Shown here: positions 31,629 through 39,953 of the stretch, piece by piece
Layout: every line of letters starts with the position of its first letter
Numbering within the stretch: position 1 is the first letter of the stretch
Source: JAAYAY01 sp963674575
Lineage (GTDB): Bacteria > Planctomycetota > Planctomycetia > Pirellulales > Thermoguttaceae
DNA: 64,000 nucleotides
Assembly (NCBI GenBank): GCA_963674575.2
Contig: CAXXQT010000009.1
Coordinates: 1,302,001-1,366,000 of the forward strand
Direction of reading: 5' to 3'
Position numbers and translations under genes: made by a program
The notes under the pieces: generated by a model
The model's input: the letters and a program-made list of their open reading frames with translations, nothing else
Databases searched by the model: none
Told to the model about the DNA's origin: nothing

Positions 31629-33977
31629 TTGTCGCTCGGAAGTCTGATCCAGACCGTTGAACTTCTCTGGCAGGCGGCCGCCGCGGACCTGCTCCGGCAA
31701 GGAACGGTTTCCTCGGTAGCCAAGGCGGAAACCGCAGCTCGACGGCACGTTGAGGAAAGTCTCTTTCTTGCCCTGCGTGGCGAGCCGGTGGAATCGGACC
31801 TGGCAGAGGCCGTTTGCAGGGACCGTCCGCCAGTCGACGTGTTGGAAACCGTCCACCAGCATCTTCTCTCGCGAAAGTTGGAGAAGGGGTCTGATGGCAC
31901 GTTCTCAAGCCGCCCGAGTCGCAGCCATCGCCGCCGCCAAGGAATCTACTACACGCCCGACTACATTGCCGACTACCTTGCCCAGCGTTGCCTCCTCCCT
32001 CCCCAGCGAGCGCAGCGAGTGAGGGGGAGGGCCGGGGAGGGGCGTGTTGGAATCGACGTCGACGTGGCAGATTGGAACGTGGAGGCGCCGCCTCGCATCC
32101 TCGACCCGGCCTGCGGTTGCGGCCGATTCCTGCGTGCCGCCGCCCGGCAACTGCAGCAACAAGGTCGCTCAGCTACGGAGATTGCCGCCTCTCTGCACGG
32201 TTGCGACCTGGACGCCGAGGCGGTTGTAATTGCCCGTCGTATGCTCCAGCTTGTTCTTGCGCCGAACGGAACGGACCCGGCCGCCGCCCGTGCTGTTGCC
32301 GCCGCCCTTGAGAGAAACATCGCGCCCGGCAACGCTCTTACCACCACTTCTCTCCCGTGCGATAGGGGAGCAAGCAGCAGTTCCCTCCCCAGCGAAGCGA
32401 GGGGGAGGGTTAGGGAGGGGGACAACGCGTCACGGACCTCCCATCGCGCCGGCTCGAAAGCGTCGAGAAATGGGGATGCCAACGGCGACTCCAACCCACC
32501 CCTCCCCGACCCTCCCCCTCACTCGCTGCGCTCGCTGGGGACGGAGGAAGAGTCTTCCTCCAGTCTCCAGCCTCCAGCCTCCAGCCTCACCTTCGACATC
32601 ATCCTTGGCAATCCGCCCTACCGGCGCGAATTGGGCACCAAGGCCCTTTTCGACGAGATCGCCGCAACCGAATTCGGCCACCGCTACCGGGCGCCGCGGA
32701 TGGATCTCTGGTACTACTTCCTCCACCGCGGGATCGAATTGCTCGCACCCGGCGGTCGACTGGGCTTCATTGTCGGGGCCTACTGGGCTGGCGGAGCCGG
32801 GGCGGCCCGACTGATCCGGACACTTCGTGAGACGGTCCACGTGGACGAAGTGTTCGGGCTCGATCGGCTCCGGGTATTTCCTCAAGTCGCCGGGCATCAT
32901 CTCATGCTTGTCGTGTCCAAACCGCCGTCCGACGAGCCGACCACCGTGCGAATTCCGTTGCTTGACGGGGGCGGTGACACGGATGCCCGCCCGTTTGTCG
33001 AAGGCCGAGCGGAAGTTCACTCGTTTACGAAGTCACCGGACCAACTGTTCCGCCAGGACCTCCTCGATCTGGAACCGCCGGCCGAAGCGTTGCTCGGCAA
33101 GCTCGCCACCCTGCCGACACTCGGCCAACTGGGAAGGATTCGCCAGGGAATTGCGGAGAACCCGGCCTGCGTCACGAAGGCCGTCAATGCCAGGCATGGC
33201 GATCCGTGGCGAACGGGAGAAGGCGTGTTTGCTCTTTCCTCGGAGGAACTGGAATCGCTCCAACTGCCCGCCGGCGAGCAACATCTTGTCCGTCCTTATC
33301 ACGACCTTTGCGATCTGGGCCGATACGATCGCATCGACGATCCATCGCTCCACCTGATCTACTCGACGCGCGATACGTGGCCCGAACTGGAGGCCTTTCC
33401 CGTCCTGGCCGCTCACCTGGCACGATTTCGCCCGATCATGGAGGCTCGGCGGGAGACACGCAAGGGCGTTCGCTCCTGGTGGCATCTTCACTGGCCCCGA
33501 GAAGCGCGAATCTGGGAGCAGCCCAAGCTGATCGCGCTGCAAATGGCCCCGCGGCCGTCCTTTGTTCCGGCCCCGCAGCCCACCTACACGTCCTTCAGCA
33601 CCAACGTCTTTCTGCCCGGCGAGGGGGTTGGCGAACACCTCAACTACTTCGCTGCCCTACTCAACAGCCAACTGCTTTGGAAGTGGTTTCGCCACCACGC
33701 GAAGCGCCGCGGGGTGGGGCTGGAGATCAACGGCCACGTCCTCGCTCGGGCGCCGATTCGACGAATTGACTTTAGTTCGCCGGAAGAAACGAGAATCCAC
33801 GATCGCCTTGTGGAATTCGTCGATCAAATGCTGGACCTGGCGAGCCGCCAAAGGGGTCTAACGCAGCCGCAAGTCGAGGCCGAACGGCGCGAACTCGACC
33901 AACGGATCGACCGTGAGGTCCACGGGCTCTATGACCTGTCAGACGACGACATTGCGACGATCGAGGCGGCTTGTTGA
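31629..33977 (+). CDS. Eco57I-type N6-adenine DNA methyltransferase with in-frame repeat insertions
   Basis: 782 codons from a TTG at 31629 (start uncertain; no ATG fits). Methyltransferase motifs are clear: GIYYTPDYIADYLAQ, the S-adenosylmethionine-binding LDPACGCGRFL, CDLDAEAV, and the catalytic NPPY in FDIILGNPPY. A TaqI-type target-recognition region and C-terminal helices follow. No PD-(D/E)XK nuclease domain is seen, so it looks like a solitary or BREX/type IIG-derived methylase. Three palindromic repeats (31995-32042, 32382-32420, 32499-32546) and a CTCCAGC array (32557-32584) sit inside the gene between motif X and motif IV, encoding low-complexity Ser/Arg/Pro-rich sequence without a stop. 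Activity after these insertions is uncertain. hicBA follows. Confidence 0.82.
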   Translation: MSLGSLIQTVELLWQAAAADLLRQGTVSSVAKAETAARRHVEESLFLALRGEPVESDLAEAVCRDRPPVDVLETVHQHLLSRKLEKGSDGTFSSRPSRSHRRRQGIYYTPDYIADYLAQRCLLPPQRAQRVRGRAGEGRVGIDVDVADWNVEAPPRILDPACGCGRFLRAAARQLQQQGRSATEIAASLHGCDLDAEAVVIARRMLQLVLAPNGTDPAAARAVAAALERNIAPGNALTTTSLPCDRGASSSSLPSEARGRVREGDNASRTSHRAGSKASRNGDANGDSNPPLPDPPPHSLRSLGTEEESSSSLQPPASSLTFDIILGNPPYRRELGTKALFDEIAATEFGHRYRAPRMDLWYYFLHRGIELLAPGGRLGFIVGAYWAGGAGAARLIRTLRETVHVDEVFGLDRLRVFPQVAGHHLMLVVSKPPSDEPTTVRIPLLDGGGDTDARPFVEGRAEVHSFTKSPDQLFRQDLLDLEPPAEALLGKLATLPTLGQLGRIRQGIAENPACVTKAVNARHGDPWRTGEGVFALSSEELESLQLPAGEQHLVRPYHDLCDLGRYDRIDDPSLHLIYSTRDTWPELEAFPVLAAHLARFRPIMEARRETRKGVRSWWHLHWPREARIWEQPKLIALQMAPRPSFVPAPQPTYTSFSTNVFLPGEGVGEHLNYFAALLNSQLLWKWFRHHAKRRGVGLEINGHVLARAPIRRIDFSSPEETRIHDRLVEFVDQMLDLASRQRGLTQPQVEAERRELDQRIDREVHGLYDLSDDDIATIEAAC
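31995..32042 (+). repeat. Palindromic repeat R1 inside the methyltransferase gene
   Basis: 48 bp starting CTCCCTCCCC and ending GCCGGGGAGGGG, with AGCGAGCGCAGCGAGTGAGG in the middle; self-complementary ends. It is the reverse complement of R3 (32499-32546) with two differences. It adds 16 codons (PPQRAQRVRGRAGEG region) between the YYTP helix and the LDPACG motif. Confidence 0.9.
32382..32420 (+). repeat. Palindromic repeat R2 inside the methyltransferase gene
   Basis: 39 bp, a shortened version of R1 in the same orientation (TCCCTCCCCAGCG..., GAGGGGGAGGG, TAGGGAGGGG), lacking the GAGCGCA part. It encodes LPSEARGRVREG. Immediately upstream, CTCTCCC at 32350 and GGGGAG at 32365 form another small palindrome. 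Confidence 0.85.
32499..32584 (-). repeat. Palindromic repeat R3 plus CTCCAGC heptamer array inside the methyltransferase gene
   Basis: R3 at 32499-32546 is R1 in inverse orientation (46 of 48 identical). It is followed at 32557-32584 by four tandem 7-mers of the (C/T)CTCCAG type, the same unit found in intergenic repeats at about 29840 and 56620. The array ends 13 bases before the codons of the FDIILGNPPY catalytic motif. It encodes PPLPDPPPHSLRSLG and SSSSLQPPASS. Confidence 0.9.
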
Positions 33978-34002
33978 CATGGTTGAGCGCGGATGACGAG
34001 AG

Positions 34003-34031
34003 TTGTCCACAGGCCGAGCGGGCAGTATACT
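34003..34031 (+). promoter_or_regulatory. Promoter of hicBA
   Basis: TTGTCC at 34003-34008, 17 bases, TATACT at 34026-34031. It starts within 30 bases of the methyltransferase stop and would give a leader of about 85 bases before hicB, so the toxin-antitoxin pair is likely transcribed on its own. Confidence 0.6.
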
Positions 34032-34123
34032 TGTTAAGGCTCTCGTTTGAGATTTCTGCACATGTTTGTCAAGATTGCGAGCGTGACCCGCTTTGGGGGG
34101 CGCACCCGTTTGGGAGAAACGTG

Positions 34124-34336
34124 ATGGCGGGAAACTATACGGCGGTTGTTCAACAGCACGGTGAGTGGTGGATTGGCTGGGTTGCGGAGGTTCCGGGGGT
34201 CAATTCTCAGGGGCATACCCGTGCGGAATTGCTGGAGAATCTTCGTGACGCCTTGGAAGAGGCCCTGGAGATGAACCGGGCTGACGCACGGGCGTCTGCG
34301 AGCGGGAACTTCGAAGAAGTGAGCCTGTCGGCGTGA
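34124..34336 (+). CDS. hicB: HicB-family antitoxin
   Basis: Start at the ATG at 34124 after GGGAG; an in-frame extension upstream to 33971 is not HicB-like and overlaps the promoter. 70 residues with the HicB core: YTAVVQQHGEWWIGWVAEVPG, then a partial RNase H-like fold and LLENLRDALEEALEMN. HicB binds and neutralises the HicA mRNA interferase. No C-terminal DNA-binding domain is present, as in many short HicB proteins. The stop codon overlaps the GTG of hicA, the usual coupled arrangement. The base composition here is visibly less GC-rich than the flanks, suggesting acquisition. Confidence 0.85.
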   Translation: MAGNYTAVVQQHGEWWIGWVAEVPGVNSQGHTRAELLENLRDALEEALEMNRADARASASGNFEEVSLSA

Positions 34337-34518
34337 AACGGCACGAATTGATTGCTCACCTTCGCGAGCACGGGTGCGTGCTGGTCCGGGAAGGCCGACG
34401 GCATTCTTGGTGGGGCAATCCGTCGAACAACCGGCGGTCTGCCGTGCCGCGGCACTCGGAAATCCCCGATCCGTTGGCCAAGAAGATCTGCCGGGATCTC
34501 GACATTCCCACGCCGTAG
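34333..34518 (+). CDS. hicA: HicA-family mRNA interferase toxin
   Basis: 61 residues starting at a GTG that overlaps the hicB stop by 4 bases. The double-stranded-RNA-binding-like fold is recognisable: MKRHELIAHLREHGCVLVREG, then the catalytic His in GRRHSWWGNP, and SAVPRHSEIPDPLAKKICRDL. HicA toxins cleave mRNA and are kept inactive by HicB. Length and motifs are intact, so this pair looks functional, in contrast to the decayed parDE at 18 kb. Gene order is antitoxin then toxin. Confidence 0.9.
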   Translation: MKRHELIAHLREHGCVLVREGRRHSWWGNPSNNRRSAVPRHSEIPDPLAKKICRDLDIPTP

Positions 34519-34821
34519 TCTTTGAAGACAATCGGGCGTCAGCGGGGTGTGTTCTGCGCATATAGCTCGCTAGTCGCTCCAACTTGCGCTGTACTCGCGT
34601 CCAAGTTCCACCAGCAACGATCACAGCGGCTTGTCAGGAACGATAACTCTGGTACGATCCTGGGTGTAACACTTTCGCGGCTGGTTCGTCAGCTACGGTG
34701 GTCCAGAGTAGTCGTGACGAACGCCCAAGCGGTAGCGAAGCGTTCCTTGCTCTTTTTCTTGCTTCTTTGTGCTTTTTGTGGCCATTTCCTCGGTTGGAGT
34801 CATTTCTAGGGAGGGGGTGTC
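34519..34821 (+). other. Intergenic region with possible promoter
   Basis: No gene. TTGTCA at 34631-34636 and TACGAT at 34653-34658 (16-base spacer, TG before the -10) could drive the large secreted protein gene at 34822. The T-rich stretch at about 34746-34790 has the composition of a degraded repeat rather than a gene. Confidence 0.4.
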
Positions 34822-37800
34822 ATGCGGTGGACTGCGAGACTGGTTGGGTGCGTGGGGCTCTGGGCAGCGATTCTTTGCGGGGCCATTTCGACAGGCCAGG
34901 CCGCGGAGGTCCCGGAGGCTTTTGATCCGAAGTCCGTTCTGGAGCATAACCAGACGTGGCTCCATCCCGATTTCAGCGATCTGGAAAGCGTTCGCTTCCT
35001 CCACGTCGCCGGCCCCACCACGATCAAGGAACGCTTTTCTTGGCGCAAAGACGGCAGTTCCTTCCTGGAGATTCTTGAGCGCGAGCTGGTCCGCGAGGCC
35101 GTGGGAAAGGTGTGGGTTACCACGGGCGAGCCGGCACTCTACTACTTCGCTTCCGGCAGCATTTATGCCGAAGCGGCGCCCGCGCCGCAAGGCGTTGACC
35201 GGCTGCTGCGCGATCGACTGATGGGAAGCCAAGCGAACTGCGTCACCCTCGACTGGGGTTGGAACCCGGAAGATTTCACGGTGCGGGGAGTTCGCCGGGA
35301 CGACGACGGACGTCTGGCCGTGCAGTTGGTTCCGAACGAGCTCAAATACAACGTCAATGTGACGCCCGAATCGCTTGCGCCCTCCAGGTACACCTCGAAA
35401 TTCCGCGTCGGTTGGGCAGAACTGACGATCGACCCCAACGACTGGCGAATCCTCGCCGAGGTCGACTACACGGTCGAGGGCAAGAAATGTGCCGAACTGA
35501 AGTTCTCCAAATGGAAGACTGTTGGTGCAGATCGAGAGGTCCCGCTGCGGATCGAGGTCCAGGCCGACTACCGCGGCGGGTACACGGCCGACTATCGTTT
35601 CGGGTGGCAAGACGAAGGCCTTTGGATTCTGACCAGTTGCGAGTCGCAATACGAGGGGAAGGAGAAGAGCCGGCAGGAGATTTGCGACCTTGCGATTAAT
35701 GAGTCGGATCCCGCTCTGGATCAGATGCTCGCGCGAGTGGAGAACAGCACCCAGCGTCTCCAATCGCCGCTGACCAAAGCGGAGACCATTCCTCTCACGG
35801 GGCTCCAGCGATTCCAGCTTGGCAAGACCATCACCGCAGACGACGCCTCGGCCTTGCCTATGAAGAGCGTGCTCTTCACGTTCACCGGCGAAGATCGACA
35901 CTTCAAATGGCCGCCCACGGCTGCCAAAATCGGTTTGACGGGCAAGGCCCCCACGGCCAACAGCGGCGTCGAACTCTTGCTCACGTTCCTGGACAAGGAG
36001 GGCCGGCCCGTGCAGGCCCAGCGGGCACCGGTGGCGGCCATGCTCAATCCGGATCGCACGCTGATCGACCTGGCCGGGACCGTTGCCGAGCACAACGCGG
36101 CCTGGCTTTCGCCGCCGGCGGACTTGCCGCCCTTGTCTTACACGTTCAAGTCCGGCGACGAGTCAAAGGACTTCGCGGTCGATGAGTCGACGGATGACTT
36201 CTTTCTTCGCTGTGGAGTCCATCTCATTGTTGACTGGCAAAAACTGATCCCCGCACCGGAGAGGTATCACGCGTCCGTTCAGTTCGAAGGGCAGTTCGAT
36301 GGCAAATCGGTCATTGTGTCCAGCGTAACCGAACACGTCTATCTGTCGTGGAGCAACGGGCTCAAACGATTCGGACATGTGGGAGGCAGCCGGAGTCATA
36401 GTGGTCCATATGGCCTCGTCGTGGTCGAGAAGGAAACGTCGCGTCCCCTCATGTCGAAATACGGCGACGTGGAGGTCTACTATCAGAACTACGTGAAGCT
36501 GGAATCGAGCGGGTCGGCGCCGCTGCGTATCGTTGTCTTCCAAGGCGATGCCTGCCACGACTTCCGCTTCCAGATCGTTAACGGCCGGCGTTGGCTCTTC
36601 GATCGGGCCTGGTGGGACGGCGAGGTTGTGAGCCGCCTGGAGAACGTCTTGGCGGACGCCAAACCGGTGGAAATCACCGCCCGGGCTCCCGAAGACGTTC
36701 TGCCGGCCGGCGAACTCCCACGGCTCGACTGGAGCCGCATCGTTGACCGCCACAGCACGCGAGCCGACGAAGCGCAACTTGTCCAGGAGATCATCGCCCG
36801 GCCGCGCCCGTGGGAGCATCCCTGTTACAAGGCGCTCCTGGGGACCACGATTGCCGCAAACGAAGACCAGGGGGAAGCGGTTTTGACGCTGCAGGTCGAT
36901 CGGTCTTCCTTCAGCAAGGAAATCGGCTACTGGAGTCTGGCGTGGCGTCAGCCCGGTGCTCCGCCGAAGTACTTTCCGGGGCCGGAGAGCGTTCAGGTTG
37001 CGGGCTATCCGTTCGTGCTTGACAAGCCGGTTGTCGTTGAATCCTTGCCGGGCAGTGGCAGTTCCGGCTACAGTGCAGATCGCACGCGAATCCGCAGTTG
37101 TCAATTGGCCGGAGCCGGTGCCGACCTGTGTGCCGATGTCGAGGTTTTCAGCCACGATAGAATGGTGGGAATCTCGGCGCCAACCGCGATTGTCCTCATC
37201 GGGCCAGACGGCCAAATACAGGTGGCAGCATCGGAGAAGGTCTCCTTCACCATCCACGATGGAATCTACTCCACAAACGTACAACTGCCCCTGTCGTGTC
37301 CGGCGGATCTCCGACCGCGCCACGTGCTCTTGGGTGTGCGGGCGAAGGTGACAAGCGCTCCGATGGGCAGTCTCTGGGGCAGGTATATGGAGGAGGGGCC
37401 GTCATACTCCTACGAACAACTCCTGGCGGCCGACGATTCCGGCGTTTGGGGGCAGGCAGCCGGGTGGCTCTACAGCGATTTGCGACAGAATGGGCTCGAT
37501 CGACGTGGCCTGGAACGTACGTGGCGAGATCGAAGCTCCAGGCGAACGGAACTGCTCAAGCCACATCTGGATCAGTTCGAGCGGCTTCTCAAGCTGCCGG
37601 GCGACGGCGAGTCGATCGCCATGGTGGCGAGACTAGCCGGGCACTCGGGCGACAAGCGGTTTCTTGAGCCTCTGGCCGACCTGCTCGATCGTGAAGACGA
37701 GACGGCTCGCGACGGAGCCGCCACGGGGCTGGGCCTCCTTGGCGACATGCGGGGCATGGATCGTCTTGGCTCCGTTCTGGCTCGGCCCATGCCGGAAGAC

Positions 37801-39882
37801 AAGACCGACTGGCAGGCCCGGGCGGACGTGGAATCGTGGCAAACCGATGCGGCCATGGCCCTGGCCGCGATCGGCAGCGAGGAGGCCCTCCAGATCCTTG
37901 GCGATTCGCTCCTGGAGACGGCTCGGTCCTTGCACGAGGAACAGACGGAGAAGGGCAGCACGCTGGCCGGGCCGGTCGAGGCCGCCGAAATCATGATCCA
38001 CGTCCTCGGACGAACGAAGAGCCCCATCGCCCTGGCCATGTTTCGCCAGGTGCTGGCCCTGCCGGTGGGCAAAGGATTGAGCCGCTCCATCATTCCCCAT
38101 CTGGCACGGTGGGAAGACAAGGACGCCGTGCGCGACTTGTTCGTCGAGGGAATTCGGCGGGGGGACGCGGCGTTTATTGACGACGCGCCTCGCGACGGGG
38201 CCATTACCGAGGCCTTGGCCTACGCATTGACCAATCTGGATCTGGGCACGGGAGCCGCCTGGCATGCGGTGCGCTACCTTGGCGGCTCGCCCGAACCGAT
38301 CGCTCTTGAGGCCCTGATCGAGACCTTCGAGACGAGACGCTTCGAGGACAGCACCTACGTCAGGTGTCAACTCATCGAATCCCTGGCCAAGCGAAAGGGC
38401 GATTACCGGGGCCTGGAAGAAGCGTTCACGCGGCTATGCCAGACGGTCGATGGCTCCACCTTGCCGGAAGATCCCGAAGCCTTGAAGCGTGAGCAGCGGG
38501 CACGGAACAGCCAGGAGCGAGATCTGGTCGGACTTATCACCGGCTCGTTTCCTGTTCCGGTCGTTGCCGAAATGCTCCGTCCTCGCCAGGAATCGGAGGA
38601 TCCGGCCGTTCGGGCGGCCGTTGAGGCGATCCTTGCCAAGTCCGAAAAAGTCCGAACGGCCCTGGCCACGCCGCCGGTTGAGTTTCCCGAATCGGTTGAA
38701 CTGCTGAGCCACGTGGGCGAAACGGGTGTCGGCAAACAGAGCTTCGGGGGAACCGGGTTCGGCGTGAAATTCGCCCGACCCGAAGACGCTAGCCACGCAT
38801 TCGCCATTGAGTTCTACGGGAGCCGCTATGGAACTTCCCGGGCCCCGAACGAGGATTTTCATATCTACCTGCTTGATGAAAACCAGGCCGTGATACGGGA
38901 CATTCCGATTCCCTACAGCCGGGTGAAGCGGGGCAACGAAGAGTGGTATCGCTTCGTGTTCCCGCCCGTGGAGGTGCCTCAAGACTTCTACGTGGGCCTT
39001 TGGTTCAACGCGCACCAGACGAAGGGCGTTTGCATTGGCAAGGCGAAAGCGGCTAAAGAGTGCTTCTCTTATACGGGCACTCTGGAAAAGGGCTACAAGC
39101 CGGTGACGGATCAGGCCGAATGGATGATCCGTGTCCGCGTGGCGCCCGCGAACGTGGCAACGAAGCTTGCCGCGAAACTGACCTCTGAGCCCTCCGAGCC
39201 TTCCAAACCAGCCATTCCGACTCCGCTCCTGGCCAGCGATTCCGACCAGAAGGCGGCCCGCGGGATTCTCAAGCGACTGGCCGAAGTGAACCGCTACTGG
39301 CTCTTCAGCACGCCGCCGACCGTGAAGAGCTATCAGTACGAGTTCCGCTTCGGCACCGAAAAACCGACGGCCTACCAAGTCGACGCGAAGGCTGCCGGCG
39401 GCGCCACGCGGCAGGGCATCAGTTACTACAGCCCGCTGCACACCCTGCTGCGAGATCCAGAGCGGGTTTCGTTCCGCAGTGTGAGCAACGATGGGAAGAA
39501 GATCGTCTTGACCTACATGCTCGCCGAACCGGCGTCCATGGCGATGGGGTGCGGCATCAGCGGGTCATGGCGTGGGTTCTTCAGCTCCCGTGCCAGTGAA
39601 GGAACGCTCACCGTCGACGCCGCCCGATTTGTGCCGCTGGAGCACAGGGCCGACAACCTTCACGAAACGTGGTCGGAATACGCCCGGCAGGATGCCGAGC
39701 ACCTGGCCCCGCGCAAGATCGACATTACTCGCCAGGGCATGGAGTTCCATTGGAAGTTCAAGCTCTACGAGCCCGGCCTGTGGCTGTTCGCCTCGGCCAC
39801 GGGCGACGAGCCCGACAAGACGATCGCCTCGATTTCAGGTGTCCGTGTGAACGGGCAGGATGCAAAGGCGATGGAAAGGTAA
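34822..39882 (+). CDS. Very large secreted protein with HEAT repeats and a triplicated domain
   Basis: 1,686 residues with a signal peptide (MRWTARLVGCVGLWAAILCG...). A domain beginning E-(H/V)-N-x-x-W-L occurs three times, at E41, E423 and E1488. At least the first and last end in a strand pair of the type E-x-G-L-W-(I/L) (EGLWILTS near 275, EPGLWLFAS near 1650), giving a beta fold that recalls LolA/DUF2092-type periplasmic carriers. Residues about 930-1110 form HEAT-like helical repeats (FLEPLADLLDREDETARDGAA, ALQILGDSLLE). The region at about 1290-1440 is beta-rich. I cannot name the family. It is a single gene, convergent with the Cys-rich protein at 39954. A scaffold or binding role is a guess from the repeats. 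Confidence 0.75.
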   Translation: MRWTARLVGCVGLWAAILCGAISTGQAAEVPEAFDPKSVLEHNQTWLHPDFSDLESVRFLHVAGPTTIKERFSWRKDGSSFLEILERELVREAVGKVWVTTGEPALYYFASGSIYAEAAPAPQGVDRLLRDRLMGSQANCVTLDWGWNPEDFTVRGVRRDDDGRLAVQLVPNELKYNVNVTPESLAPSRYTSKFRVGWAELTIDPNDWRILAEVDYTVEGKKCAELKFSKWKTVGADREVPLRIEVQADYRGGYTADYRFGWQDEGLWILTSCESQYEGKEKSRQEICDLAINESDPALDQMLARVENSTQRLQSPLTKAETIPLTGLQRFQLGKTITADDASALPMKSVLFTFTGEDRHFKWPPTAAKIGLTGKAPTANSGVELLLTFLDKEGRPVQAQRAPVAAMLNPDRTLIDLAGTVAEHNAAWLSPPADLPPLSYTFKSGDESKDFAVDESTDDFFLRCGVHLIVDWQKLIPAPERYHASVQFEGQFDGKSVIVSSVTEHVYLSWSNGLKRFGHVGGSRSHSGPYGLVVVEKETSRPLMSKYGDVEVYYQNYVKLESSGSAPLRIVVFQGDACHDFRFQIVNGRRWLFDRAWWDGEVVSRLENVLADAKPVEITARAPEDVLPAGELPRLDWSRIVDRHSTRADEAQLVQEIIARPRPWEHPCYKALLGTTIAANEDQGEAVLTLQVDRSSFSKEIGYWSLAWRQPGAPPKYFPGPESVQVAGYPFVLDKPVVVESLPGSGSSGYSADRTRIRSCQLAGAGADLCADVEVFSHDRMVGISAPTAIVLIGPDGQIQVAASEKVSFTIHDGIYSTNVQLPLSCPADLRPRHVLLGVRAKVTSAPMGSLWGRYMEEGPSYSYEQLLAADDSGVWGQAAGWLYSDLRQNGLDRRGLERTWRDRSSRRTELLKPHLDQFERLLKLPGDGESIAMVARLAGHSGDKRFLEPLADLLDREDETARDGAATGLGLLGDMRGMDRLGSVLARPMPEDKTDWQARADVESWQTDAAMALAAIGSEEALQILGDSLLETARSLHEEQTEKGSTLAGPVEAAEIMIHVLGRTKSPIALAMFRQVLALPVGKGLSRSIIPHLARWEDKDAVRDLFVEGIRRGDAAFIDDAPRDGAITEALAYALTNLDLGTGAAWHAVRYLGGSPEPIALEALIETFETRRFEDSTYVRCQLIESLAKRKGDYRGLEEAFTRLCQTVDGSTLPEDPEALKREQRARNSQERDLVGLITGSFPVPVVAEMLRPRQESEDPAVRAAVEAILAKSEKVRTALATPPVEFPESVELLSHVGETGVGKQSFGGTGFGVKFARPEDASHAFAIEFYGSRYGTSRAPNEDFHIYLLDENQAVIRDIPIPYSRVKRGNEEWYRFVFPPVEVPQDFYVGLWFNAHQTKGVCIGKAKAAKECFSYTGTLEKGYKPVTDQAEWMIRVRVAPANVATKLAAKLTSEPSEPSKPAIPTPLLASDSDQKAARGILKRLAEVNRYWLFSTPPTVKSYQYEFRFGTEKPTAYQVDAKAAGGATRQGISYYSPLHTLLRDPERVSFRSVSNDGKKIVLTYMLAEPASMAMGCGISGSWRGFFSSRASEGTLTVDAARFVPLEHRADNLHETWSEYARQDAEHLAPRKIDITRQGMEFHWKFKLYEPGLWLFASATGDEPDKTIASISGVRVNGQDAKAMER

Positions 39883-39953
39883 GAGGGTAGGTCACCGCTC
39901 GCCGAGCGGGACCTGGGGTGGGAGTTGGCTGGCGGTAGAACGGTATGGGATAC

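Noticed and set aside
31995..32546. CRISPR array
   Set aside because: The repeats are irregularly spaced, differ in length and orientation, and lie inside a coding frame; no cas genes are present.
33999..34012. TTGTCCACA resembling a DnaA box, possible origin
   Set aside because: A single near-match with no cluster, no AT-rich unwinding region and no dnaA or dnaN nearby. The same bases serve as the -35 of hicBA.
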